Source of the DNA: Paenibacillus sp. UNC451MF
Lineage (GTDB): Bacteria > Bacillota > Bacilli > Paenibacillales > NBRC-103111
Reading direction: 5' to 3'
NCBI RefSeq assembly: GCF_000686845.1
Contig: NZ_JMLS01000013.1
Location: forward strand, 1-64,000
DNA: 64,000 nucleotides
Part shown: positions 8,656 to 16,222 of the stretch, one piece after another
Position numbering within the stretch: position 1 is the first letter of the stretch
How the letters are laid out: each line of letters opens with the position of its first letter
Position numbers and translations under genes: made by a program
The notes under the pieces: model-generated
What the model was told of the DNA's origin: nothing
What the model saw: the letters and a program-made list of their open reading frames with translations, nothing else
Database searches by the model: none

Positions 8656-9609
8656 ATGAATGGAACCAATGTTCAACTGCAAGCACCAGAGCATAAGCCT
8701 AAATCATTCGACTGGAGAAAAGGATTTATTCATCTGTTTCCAATTCCGGCCCTCGCCGTCTTTACACTGTTCATCGTGTATCCGATTTTGGCTGCGTTCA
8801 GTTACAGCTTGTTCGATTGGCAGGGGTTAAAGAAGGGTGCTTTTCTCGGGATCGGAAATTTCGTAACGCTGTTTACCAAGGAACCGTTCAACACGTATTT
8901 CTGGAATTCGCTTGGGCATAACACTTACTACTTCGTGCTTGAGATGATTGTACAGAACGGCATAGCGTTTGTATTAGCTTACATCATCTTCTCCAAGGTG
9001 AAGGGTGCGGAGTTGTTCAAAATAGCGTACTTTTTGCCAAGGCTATTGTCCGTTATCGTCGTAGGTTTTTTGTGGAAGCTGCTGCTGAATCCGAATTTTG
9101 GTGCAGTTAACGTGTTTCTGAAACAAATTGGTCTTGAGTCGTGGGCGAGACCGTGGCTCGGGGAGCCTGTGACCGCTCTGACGGCAATCATATTGGCGAA
9201 CTGCTGGTTCGGGATCGGATTCTCAGTATTGATTTTGCTGGCAGGACTGCACTCCATCTCGCAGGAGGTGCTTGAAGCCGCAAGATTGGATGGCGTAAAG
9301 GGCTTTAGGCTGATCCGTTCTATTATACTGCCCATGATGATGCAGTCGGTCGTTATAATTACAGTATTCACATTTGTGCAGGCTTTTGAAGCATTTGAGC
9401 TGGTGTATGCGATGCAAGGGTCGCAGGGAGAACCGGTTCATTCGACGGATACATTGGCCGTGTTCTTTTACCGTACGGCATTTGGCTCCTCCAGCGGTGA
9501 CAGTACTGCCGTCGGCCTGGGTTCGGCCCTGGCGGTTACGTTATTCTTTATTATTGCATCGTTATCGGCGCTCTTTATGGCAGTCATGAAAAAAAGGGAT
9601 ATCGAGTAG
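8656..9609 (+). CDS. ABC sugar permease, MalF/UgpA type
   Basis: 317 aa with six predicted membrane segments; the first is at about residues 28-50 (PALAVFTLFIVYPILAAFSY). The cytoplasmic EAA loop that docks the ATPase is clear (EAARLDGVKGF, near residue 212). It starts 34 nt after the binding-protein gene and 11 nt before the second permease gene. Membrane component of the putative MurNAc importer. Confidence 0.9.
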   Translation: MNGTNVQLQAPEHKPKSFDWRKGFIHLFPIPALAVFTLFIVYPILAAFSYSLFDWQGLKKGAFLGIGNFVTLFTKEPFNTYFWNSLGHNTYYFVLEMIVQNGIAFVLAYIIFSKVKGAELFKIAYFLPRLLSVIVVGFLWKLLLNPNFGAVNVFLKQIGLESWARPWLGEPVTALTAIILANCWFGIGFSVLILLAGLHSISQEVLEAARLDGVKGFRLIRSIILPMMMQSVVIITVFTFVQAFEAFELVYAMQGSQGEPVHSTDTLAVFFYRTAFGSSSGDSTAVGLGSALAVTLFFIIASLSALFMAVMKKRDIE

Positions 9610-9620
9610 GGGGGCTTTCG

Positions 9621-10445
9621 TTGAAACATTCAATAGGAGTGCGCATAGTCCAGTACGTTATAGCTTTCCTGTGTGCGGTAATAAGTCTCTACCCGATATG
9701 CCTCATGCTGCTGTCCTCGCTGAAGACGAATATTGAGATTTTCAAAAATCCGCTCGCTTTGCCCGATGTGTGGAGCTTAGCGGCATACCGGAAGCTGCTG
9801 GATCAGGTCCATTATTTCGACTACTTCTGGAACAGTGCTGCGGTCAGCATCATATCTGTCGCATTAATTCTAGTATTTGGTGCATTAGCATCGTTCTATA
9901 TCGCACGGTTTCCGTTTAAATGGAATGGCGCACTGTTCTTCTACTTTTTGTTAGGCATGATGATACCAATCAAGCTGGGGATTGTGCCTTTGTTTATGCT
10001 GATGAAAAATTTGCAGCTGCTGAATACGCAAATGTCGCTGATTCTTGTGTATACGGCGATTGGACTCCCTTTATCGGTGCTTATCTTGACGGGCTTTTTC
10101 CGGACACTGCCTAAGGAGCTGGAGGAAGCGGGGAGAATCGACGGCTGCTCCAATATGAATATTTTACTGCGAATTATTGTACCTCTCATGAGGCCTGCAC
10201 TGGGCACTGTGATGATCATGAATTTTATTACGGTATGGAACGATTTTTTCTTTCCATTGATTTTTATTCAGGAGGAAGCTAAGAAAACGATTCCTGTCGG
10301 AATGCTTACCTTGTTCAGCGAGTACTCTACTGATTGGAGCGTGCTGTTCGCGGGGCTGACGCTTTCTTCGCTACCTATGATTGTATTGTTCGCTGTGGCA
10401 TCCAAACAGTTTATGGAGGGAATGACTGCAGGTGCTGTCAAATAG
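9621..10445 (+). CDS. ABC sugar permease, MalG/UgpE type
   Basis: 274 aa, TTG start at 9621 with AGGGGGGC upstream. It has six membrane segments and an EAA loop near residue 170 (EEAGRIDGCSNMN). It ends with the short cytoplasmic tail KQFMEGMTAGAVK, the MalG-type C-terminus that in the maltose system reaches into the ATPase dimer. It pairs with the permease at 8656-9609. Confidence 0.9.
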   Translation: MKHSIGVRIVQYVIAFLCAVISLYPICLMLLSSLKTNIEIFKNPLALPDVWSLAAYRKLLDQVHYFDYFWNSAAVSIISVALILVFGALASFYIARFPFKWNGALFFYFLLGMMIPIKLGIVPLFMLMKNLQLLNTQMSLILVYTAIGLPLSVLILTGFFRTLPKELEEAGRIDGCSNMNILLRIIVPLMRPALGTVMIMNFITVWNDFFFPLIFIQEEAKKTIPVGMLTLFSEYSTDWSVLFAGLTLSSLPMIVLFAVASKQFMEGMTAGAVK

Positions 10446-10526
10446 CATTGCAGCAATAACAAGCTGTGGCCGTGTTCCGGTAAGGGATCGCATGTCATGC
10501 TTCGGTGAAAGGGGGATTACGGCCTA

Positions 10527-11561
10527 GTGAATGTGGAGGAACAAGCTGCTGGTGAGTTAAGGAACCGAAGATATATCGGTATTGATGGTGGTGGAACGAA
10601 GACCGCTTGCATGATCGGTGACGGCTGCGGCCGTATATTGGCTATTTGCTATGGAGAATCGAGCAGCATCAAATCGCGTCCTTGGGATGAAGTGAAGCGT
10701 GTACTCACTGAGCTTATCAAGCAGGCGCTGGAACTCTCCCACAGTGAAGAAGCTCAGCTGGCAGGAGTATTTCTAGGATTGGCAGGGGCTGACCGTCCTG
10801 AGGAGAGGAAACGTATACACGCATTCATGCGTGAGCTGTTGGCAGACCATGTGACGGTTACAATTCATAACGATGCAATTACTGCATTGGCTGCAGGCAC
10901 TTGGGGGGAAGCGGGCATAGTTCTAATCTCAGGTACTGGTTCCATTGCATATGGTTACTTACCTGTAACGGATACGTACGTTCGCGTAGGCGGATGGGGG
11001 TATTTGCTAGGTGATGAGGGCAGCGGTTATGACATCGGCAGACAGGCATTGATCGCGGTAATGAAGGAGCACGATGGTCGAGGGGCGAAGACACGCTTGA
11101 CGGAGCAGCTATTAGAATATTGGTCTCTTCAGGACCCTAATCAGATCATCAGCTATGTGTATGGACAATCCAATGTGCGAACAGTGATAGCTGAAGCGGC
11201 CAAATTGACATTGATGACAGCAAAGCAAGGGGATGAGATAGCGAAAAGGATAGTACAGGCAGGTATCCATGATCTTGCCGAGCTTGTCATAACGGTAAAA
11301 AATAGTCTGGCCGCATTGCAGCCGGATGCGGATGTATCTCAATTGCCGCTTGTCCTGAGCGGCGGGTTGTTCTTGGACAATTGGTTTATGGAGCAACTGG
11401 CAGCCGACGAAGCTATCGCAGCTAGTGGATTGAGCTTAAGACGGTTGAACATTCCTCCGGCAGCCGGCTGTTATATACTCGCGTTGAAGCAGGCGGGAAT
11501 TAGCATTACCGATACGATAAAGCAGCAGATTGCGGAGTGGGAGACAGGGAGGGAAGCGTAA
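10527..11561 (+). CDS. murK: BadF/BadG/BcrA/BcrD-type kinase, probably MurNAc/GlcNAc kinase
   Basis: 344 aa, GTG start with GAAAGGGGG upstream. N-terminal ASKHA phosphate loop IGIDGGGTKTACMIGD (residues 11-26), phosphate-2 region LISGTGSIAYGY near 133, and GWGYLLGDEGSGYDIG near 154, as in GlcNAc kinases. Clostridium acetobutylicum MurK is in this family and phosphorylates MurNAc and GlcNAc. ABC import delivers unphosphorylated sugar, so a kinase is needed to make MurNAc-6-P for MurQ, whose gene follows after 1 nt. This is the role expected here; a pure GlcNAc kinase is the alternative. Confidence 0.82.
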   Translation: MNVEEQAAGELRNRRYIGIDGGGTKTACMIGDGCGRILAICYGESSSIKSRPWDEVKRVLTELIKQALELSHSEEAQLAGVFLGLAGADRPEERKRIHAFMRELLADHVTVTIHNDAITALAAGTWGEAGIVLISGTGSIAYGYLPVTDTYVRVGGWGYLLGDEGSGYDIGRQALIAVMKEHDGRGAKTRLTEQLLEYWSLQDPNQIISYVYGQSNVRTVIAEAAKLTLMTAKQGDEIAKRIVQAGIHDLAELVITVKNSLAALQPDADVSQLPLVLSGGLFLDNWFMEQLAADEAIAASGLSLRRLNIPPAAGCYILALKQAGISITDTIKQQIAEWETGREA

Positions 11562-11562
11562 G

Positions 11563-12483
11563 TTGGATAACAGCACAGCACAACCCGTAACCGAACAGCG
11601 GAATGCAAAATCAGGCCAGTTGGATCAACTAAGCATTCCAGAAATCATCCGATTAATGAATGAAGAAGACCAGACGGTTGCATTTTCCGTTCAGCAGTCG
11701 CTTCCACAGATCACCCTGGCTGTTGAAGCGATTGTGGAAGTGATGAAGCAGGGAGGCCGACTGTTCTATGTCGGGGCTGGAACAAGCGGAAGACTCGGAG
11801 TATTGGATGCATCCGAGTGTCCGCCGACATTTGGTGTCAATAGGGCGCTTGTAACAGGGCTGATAGCCGGTGGAGAAACTGCCATTACAACGGCGATTGA
11901 AAATGCCGAGGATGACGAGGAAGCTGGAGCCAAAGAAATTGAAGCGCAGATAACGGCTAGCGATGCTGTGGTTGGCATTGCGGCTAGCGGGAATACACCT
12001 TATGTCATTGGAGCTATCAGACGTGCCCGCGAGCTAGGGGCTTTGACCGCAGGCGTATCCTGCAATGCAGGTACAAAACTAAGCCAAGAAGCACAATATG
12101 CCATTGAAGTTCCGGTTGGACCGGAGGTCGTGACCGGCTCAACTCGCCTGAAGGCAGGAACGGCAACGAAGATGGTGTTGAACATGATAACGACGACTGC
12201 GATGATCCAGCTTGGCAAAGTCTACGGCAACCTAATGGTCAATGTGCAGGCGACGAATGAAAAGCTGCGCGACCGGGTGGTGCGGATCGTGCGCGAAGCT
12301 ACTGGAGTGGAGCATGAATTGGCTGCGGCATTTGCGCAGCAAGCAGAAGGGGATGCTCGGGTAGCGATCCTAATGATCCGCTTCGGCGTGGGGAAAGAGA
12401 AAGCGCTGGAGGCGCTGTCGCAGAGTGGGCATCATTTTGGGGATTCGGTAACATGGTTGGAGAATAAAAAGAGCTTGGCCTAG
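11563..12483 (+). CDS. murQ: N-acetylmuramic acid 6-phosphate etherase
   Basis: 306 aa from the TTG at 11563. AGGGAGGG lies 9 nt upstream, and the length matches B. subtilis MurQ; an upstream TTG at 11530 lies inside the kinase gene. The SIS-type fold has the MurQ signatures GAGTSGRLGVLDASECPPTF (residues 71-90, catalytic Glu85) and NAEDDEEAG with the second acidic residue Glu116. It cleaves the lactyl ether of MurNAc-6-P to give GlcNAc-6-P and D-lactate in the cytoplasm. The product feeds NagA and NagB, encoded by the convergent unit at 13.2-15.1 kb. Confidence 0.95.
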   Translation: MDNSTAQPVTEQRNAKSGQLDQLSIPEIIRLMNEEDQTVAFSVQQSLPQITLAVEAIVEVMKQGGRLFYVGAGTSGRLGVLDASECPPTFGVNRALVTGLIAGGETAITTAIENAEDDEEAGAKEIEAQITASDAVVGIAASGNTPYVIGAIRRARELGALTAGVSCNAGTKLSQEAQYAIEVPVGPEVVTGSTRLKAGTATKMVLNMITTTAMIQLGKVYGNLMVNVQATNEKLRDRVVRIVREATGVEHELAAAFAQQAEGDARVAILMIRFGVGKEKALEALSQSGHHFGDSVTWLENKKSLA

Positions 12484-12494
12484 ACGCCAGGCTC
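12471..12494 (+). terminator. murQ-end stem-loop, first copy
   Basis: GAGCTTGGC (12471-12479) pairs with GCCAGGCTC (12486-12494) across the murQ stop codon, but no T run follows. Almost the same sequence, with its T run, recurs at 12706-12733, on the far side of the palindromic element. Confidence 0.6.
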
Positions 12495-12705
12495 CGAGTC
12501 GAGAAACCAATGAAGCTTCAGATGTGTACGTGGTACTCCAGTGGGGTATCCCCTTCCGGCCACTATTGTTATCGGGAAATTTTCAATTTATTCGCTCTAT
12601 AGCGGTGATTTCCCGATAACAAAGGTGACGCTTTCGCTCCTCCAGGGGCTACCCCACCTCCCGTCATCAGCCATCTTCAGAATAATTGGGTTTCTCGACA
12701 GACTC
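12495..12705. repeat. 211-bp imperfect palindromic element (MITE-like)
   Basis: Nested inverted repeats cover most of this stretch. Outer arms: GAGTCGAGAAACC near 12496-12508 with GGTTTCTCGA-cag-ACTC ending at 12705. Middle arms: GTGGGGTATCCCC (12541-12553) with GGGGCTACCCCAC (12645-12657), one mismatch. Inner arms: TTGTTATCGGGAAAT (12566-12580) with its exact complement (12608-12622). The tip is CGCT/AGCG around 12593-12604. No coding capacity. It is flanked by two near-identical 22-23 bp copies of the murQ terminator. Confidence 0.75.
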
Positions 12706-12733
12706 AGCTTGGCCTAGAGCCAGGCTCTTTTTT
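12706..12733 (+). terminator. murQ intrinsic terminator, second copy
   Basis: AGCTTGGC (12706-12713), loop, GCCAGGCT (12719-12726), then C and six T. It is near-identical to 12471-12494, and is probably the working terminator of the MurNAc operon. Confidence 0.75.
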
Positions 12734-12766
12734 AATGGATATAGTAAAGGGCGGTACACAATCGGC

Positions 12767-12940
12767 TCAACCGTTATCTTTTTCTGAGGTATCGACCACA
12801 GAACAGCTCCCCGGATGGCCGTCGTTTTGCATCATTTCCTCTAAATGTTCTCTCATCTCTTCATCTCCAGCCATATCAGCTACAAGCTTCGCTGGAGGCT
12901 GCCGAAATTCAACATGCCCCTTCGGTTTAGTGTCTGCCAC
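12767..12940 (-). CDS. Small hypothetical protein, 57 aa
   Basis: GTG start at 12940 with AAGGAG 8 nt upstream on the minus strand. The product is hydrophilic and acidic in its centre (DMAGDEEMREHLEEMMQ), with no membrane segment and no family that I recognise. The gap between murQ and nagA leaves room for it and no other reading frame there has a comparable start. It may be a small conserved Paenibacillus protein; support is limited to the ribosome site and the open frame. Confidence 0.5.
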   Translation of the reverse strand: MADTKPKGHVEFRQPPAKLVADMAGDEEMREHLEEMMQNDGHPGSCSVVDTSEKDNG

Positions 12941-13110
12941 TAAAATCACTCCTTCATTTTTTGCTGGAGAGAATTACTACGGATCTCCTGGGCAATAAAT
13001 AAGCTGCCTCATCAATAAGAGCAGCCATAAGTTCACCTATAAAATTCCCAACTGGATTAGGTTTATGCATGTGTATCCAGCTAGGGAATCTTTCTTTTAA
13101 GAAAATGGAA

Positions 13111-13155
13111 AACGCCAAGCAATTGCGACTGCAGCTGCTTGGCGTTAGTGTATTT
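13111..13155 (-). terminator. Terminator of the nagBA unit
   Basis: AACGCCAAGCA (13111-13121) and TGCTTGGCGTT (13136-13146) form an 11-bp stem. On the minus strand it is followed by TTTTCCATTTTC. It lies about 45 bp after the nagA stop codon. Confidence 0.75.
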
Positions 13156-13190
13156 AAAATGATTCCTGTGCATTTGATCGGGGATGGAGT

Positions 13191-14375
13191 TTAGCGGATA
13201 ACGCGTCCTTGAACCCAAACGCGTTCCAGCTCCAGCTGCTTGTTCAGCAGCAGCACATCAGCCTGTTTGCCCGGCTCCAGCGCGCCGGTCTCGGCATCGA
13301 TACCCAGTCTGCGGGCAGGAGTACCGCTCGCCATGCGGCTTGCATGCTCCACACTGATGCCGACTTCGTTTACGGTATAACGGAAGGCTTCGATCATGGT
13401 CAGCGTGCTGCCTGCCAGGCTGTCGCCTTCTTTAAGCCGTGCTACGCCGCCGTTCACGATAACGTCGAGACCGCCAAGCTTGTACTCACCGTTGCCGAGT
13501 CCGGCAGCGGACATGGCATCGGTGATGAGCAGCAGGTTATCGGGGCCTTTCATCTGAGCCAGCAACCGAATGCAGGCAGGATGAACGTGATGTCCGTCAG
13601 CGATAACTTCCGCCATAATCGCTGGATTGGTCAGCACCGCGCCAACCGTGCCGGGTTCGCGATGATGCAGACGGGTCATCGCGTTGAACGTATGCACGGC
13701 GTGACTCAAGCCATGTTCGGCCGCAAGCTGCACTTGATCGAACGATGCATCCGTATGTCCCAATGCGGCTACGATACCTTGACGGGTCAAAGCTTCGATG
13801 TAGTCGATCGCGCCTTCGGATTCGGGCGCAAGCGTCTGCATCTTGATCAGACCAGGGAAACGCTGCGTCCAGTCCTCCAGCCAGGCTGGCTGTGGAGGGA
13901 CGATAAACTGAGGATTCTGCGCTCCTGGCCATTTGGCACTGATGTATGGCCCTTCCAGGTGAACGCCTAGCAGCTGCGCGTAGGGCATTCCGGCTTCGCG
14001 ATAGCTTTGAACCCGCGACAGTACTTGATCGATATCTGCCTTGGAGGCAGTTACCGTTGTTGCCAGCATTACGCTGGTACCGTTGTGTGCATGGAAGCGA
14101 GTAATCTCATCCAGCCCTTCTGCATCTGCATCCATGAAGTCATGGCCATAGCCGCCATGAACATGAACATCGATGAAGCCTGGCAGCATCCAGCCGCCCT
14201 GACCGTCAATAACTTCACAGTCACGTGCCAGCGTGCGGGCATGCTCGACGCTTCCGGTTTCTTTGCCAATGGCAGCGATATGTCCGTCGGAGAGGAGAAT
14301 CCAGCCGTTTTTTATAGTTGTATCTGGGGTTACGATCCTTACGTTATAGATATAAGTATTTTTGCCTTCACTCAT
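13191..14375 (-). CDS. nagA: N-acetylglucosamine-6-phosphate deacetylase
   Basis: 394 aa from the ATG at 14375 (GGAGG 8 nt upstream; the frame is open further but without a ribosome site). Amidohydrolase fold with the metal motif HVHGG (71-75), LGVHLEGPYIS with the metal-binding Glu near 140, LGHTDA, AVHTFNAM, and the catalytic Asp in LLITDAMSAAGL near 290. It removes acetate from GlcNAc-6-P to give glucosamine-6-P. Its start overlaps the nagB stop by 4 nt (ATGA). With nagB it completes the route from MurNAc through MurQ. Confidence 0.95.
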   Translation of the reverse strand: MSEGKNTYIYNVRIVTPDTTIKNGWILLSDGHIAAIGKETGSVEHARTLARDCEVIDGQGGWMLPGFIDVHVHGGYGHDFMDADAEGLDEITRFHAHNGTSVMLATTVTASKADIDQVLSRVQSYREAGMPYAQLLGVHLEGPYISAKWPGAQNPQFIVPPQPAWLEDWTQRFPGLIKMQTLAPESEGAIDYIEALTRQGIVAALGHTDASFDQVQLAAEHGLSHAVHTFNAMTRLHHREPGTVGAVLTNPAIMAEVIADGHHVHPACIRLLAQMKGPDNLLLITDAMSAAGLGNGEYKLGGLDVIVNGGVARLKEGDSLAGSTLTMIEAFRYTVNEVGISVEHASRMASGTPARRLGIDAETGALEPGKQADVLLLNKQLELERVWVQGRVIR

Positions 14376-15100
14376 TTGAATAGCCTCCCAGCTTCGGAAT
14401 CTAACAATACGACTAAGTGAGGATGTGTTTGCAGCAGCGATGCAGGGCAATCTGTTGTAATGGGTCCTGTTAAGGCACGATGGACGATCTCCGCTTTGTC
14501 GGCTCCTTTAACGACAAGCAAGATCATTTTCGCCTTCAGGATCGTTCCGACGCCCATCGTTAAAGCGTGAGTGGGCACTTGATCCATCGAATCGAAAAAT
14601 CTCGCATTCGCCTTCCGGGTTTCTTCACGCAGCTCGACGACATGAGTTCCGCTAATCAAAGCGTGATCCGGCTCATTGAAGCCGATATGCCCGTTATGTC
14701 CGAGACCAAGCAGCTGCAGGTCAATTTGCTTGGCTTGCTCCAGCAGCTTGTCATAACGCTTGCACTCCGCCACAGGGTCTGCTGCGTTGCCATCAGGAAT
14801 GTGCGCTTGGCTGCGCGGCAGGTCAATATAATTGAACAGATGAGTGTTCATGTAGTTCCGGTAGCTCTCCGCATGATCCTCCGGAAGTCCCACATATTCA
14901 TCAAGGTTAAATGAAGTCGCGTCCTGAAAGCGAACCAGTCCGCGCTGATAGCTCTTTACGATTTCTTCATAGATGCCGACCGGCGTACCGCCTGTCGCAA
15001 GACCAAGCACAGCTCGGGGATTCGTTTGCACCAAGCCGGTAATGATGCCCGCCCCGGATTCGTGCAGCTTTTCATGAGAGTCGAAGGTTAGTAGATTCAC
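14372..15100 (-). CDS. nagB: Glucosamine-6-phosphate deaminase
   Basis: 242 aa from the GTG at 15100 (AAGGAG 9 nt upstream), the same length as B. subtilis NagB. Signatures: GLATGGTPVGIYEE near residue 40, FNLDEYVGL with the catalytic Asp near 68, and GLGHNGHIGFNEP near 130. It converts glucosamine-6-P to fructose-6-P and ammonia. Gene order rpiR-nagB-nagA on the minus strand with tight spacing indicates one operon. Confidence 0.95.
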   Translation of the reverse strand: MNLLTFDSHEKLHESGAGIITGLVQTNPRAVLGLATGGTPVGIYEEIVKSYQRGLVRFQDATSFNLDEYVGLPEDHAESYRNYMNTHLFNYIDLPRSQAHIPDGNAADPVAECKRYDKLLEQAKQIDLQLLGLGHNGHIGFNEPDHALISGTHVVELREETRKANARFFDSMDQVPTHALTMGVGTILKAKMILLVVKGADKAEIVHRALTGPITTDCPASLLQTHPHLVVLLDSEAGRLFK

Positions 15101-15119
15101 AAGTATCTGCTCCTTAGGA

Positions 15120-15962
15120 TTAACGGTATTTTTTAACCATTTGAAATGATGTTTCGAGGCGGGGAACCAAATCATCGAACCTGTCGCTGATTAGACTAAC
15201 GAATAGAATATCGATAACGTGCAGCTGAGCGATCCTGGAAGCCATATCGCCGCGACGCATGCCTTCCTCCAGGGTGGAGGTAAACAAAGAGATCGAAGCT
15301 AGCGATGTCAGCGTATTCGTACCGAATTTGGTTAGAGAAATAGTAGTCGCGCCGTTCTCCGACGCACATTTCAGCGCAGCGATCGTCTCCTCCGTCTCCC
15401 CTGAATAGGAGATTCCAATCGCAACGTCCTCATTCGTAAGGTTGGAGGCCGAGGTAATCTGCATATGTGGATCCGAGAATGCAAAAGCCCGCTTGCCGAT
15501 GCGAACCAGCTTTTGATAAAAATCCTGCGCAACGAGCCCTGATGTAGCAACCCCGTACAGATCGATTTGGCGAGCCGATTGCAGCGCGTCGATCGCTTTT
15601 TGCAGCTGCTTCATATCCAGCATCCGCGTTGTATCGGTGATGGAGCTTACGTGATTGGCTTCCATGGCGGCGACAATGCTCTGGAGTGGATTGCCTGCGA
15701 TAATATCCTGATACGTTTGAATGGAAGGCTGCTGGGCCAGCTCGGCTGCAAGCTTCACTTTGAATTCCGTATATCCGGAGAAATGGAACAGTTTGCAGAA
15801 GCGGGAAATGGTAGCTGTGCTCCCTCCCGATTGCTGTGAAAGCTCGGTGATGCCCATTTGGACTATATTTTGCGGATGGGAGAGAACATAGGCAGCGATT
15901 TCCTTTTCCTTCGGGTTCATCGTTTCCATTTGTTCATGAATGGCGCTCAAGATTCCAGGCAT
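15120..15962 (-). CDS. MurR/RpiR family regulator of the nag unit
   Basis: 280 aa, ATG start. HTH_6 domain at residues 1-75 (ITELSQQSGGSTATISRFCK) and a SIS domain at about 110-245 (GVATSGLVAQDF, GISYSGETEETI). It is a paralogue of the murR-like protein at 5404-6264, with the same order of motifs and clear residue identity in the SIS part. It stands 19 nt before nagB and probably senses GlcN-6-P, GlcNAc-6-P or a related sugar phosphate. Confidence 0.88.
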   Translation of the reverse strand: MPGILSAIHEQMETMNPKEKEIAAYVLSHPQNIVQMGITELSQQSGGSTATISRFCKLFHFSGYTEFKVKLAAELAQQPSIQTYQDIIAGNPLQSIVAAMEANHVSSITDTTRMLDMKQLQKAIDALQSARQIDLYGVATSGLVAQDFYQKLVRIGKRAFAFSDPHMQITSASNLTNEDVAIGISYSGETEETIAALKCASENGATTISLTKFGTNTLTSLASISLFTSTLEEGMRRGDMASRIAQLHVIDILFVSLISDRFDDLVPRLETSFQMVKKYR

Positions 15963-15980
15963 ACATATTCCTCTTTACAA

Positions 15981-16002
15981 GAAAATAATTTTCATGAAAA
16001 TT
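15981..16002. promoter_or_regulatory. Overlapping palindromes, candidate RpiR operator
   Basis: GAAAATAATTTTC (15981-15993) overlaps the perfect 16-bp palindrome AATTTTCATGAAAATT (15987-16002). They lie 20-40 bp upstream of the rpiR-nagBA start, immediately after a TATACA box read on the minus strand (around 16005-16010). This is a good place for a repressor site. Compare the TGAAAT/ATTTCA palindrome upstream of murR. Confidence 0.5.
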
Positions 16003-16108
16003 AATTGTATAAGAAAAACTTTTACATCCCTAATATAACGAATTTTCCATCCAATAGCAATACGCGGTTTATCCCGTATTCACAAGGTTTAAGATAGCGG
16101 TTCCAAAA

Positions 16109-16136
16109 TTGAGAAAACAATTCCATTCTTTATAAG
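16109..16136 (+). promoter_or_regulatory. Candidate promoter of the oxidoreductase gene
   Basis: TTGAGA (16109-16114), 16 bp, TATAAG (16131-16136), about 85 nt before the start codon at 16223. The box overlaps an inverted AATTC/GAATT pair. Confidence 0.4.
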
Positions 16137-16222
16137 AATTCCATCCGTGACGGGTGTAGAATGAAGCTTGCCAAACCTGCACAAATGCAGGCTGTAATGA
16201 ACTTCTAAACTGAGGTGAGGAA

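Noticed and set aside
12495-12705. Considered as an RNA gene or riboswitch
   Set aside because: It comes after murQ, has no downstream gene on the same strand within reach, and matches no riboswitch core I know. A palindromic repeat is the simpler reading.
13209-13970. 253-codon open frame on the plus strand inside nagA
   Set aside because: Opposite to a clear N-acetylglucosamine-6-phosphate deacetylase. No start signal and no recognisable product.
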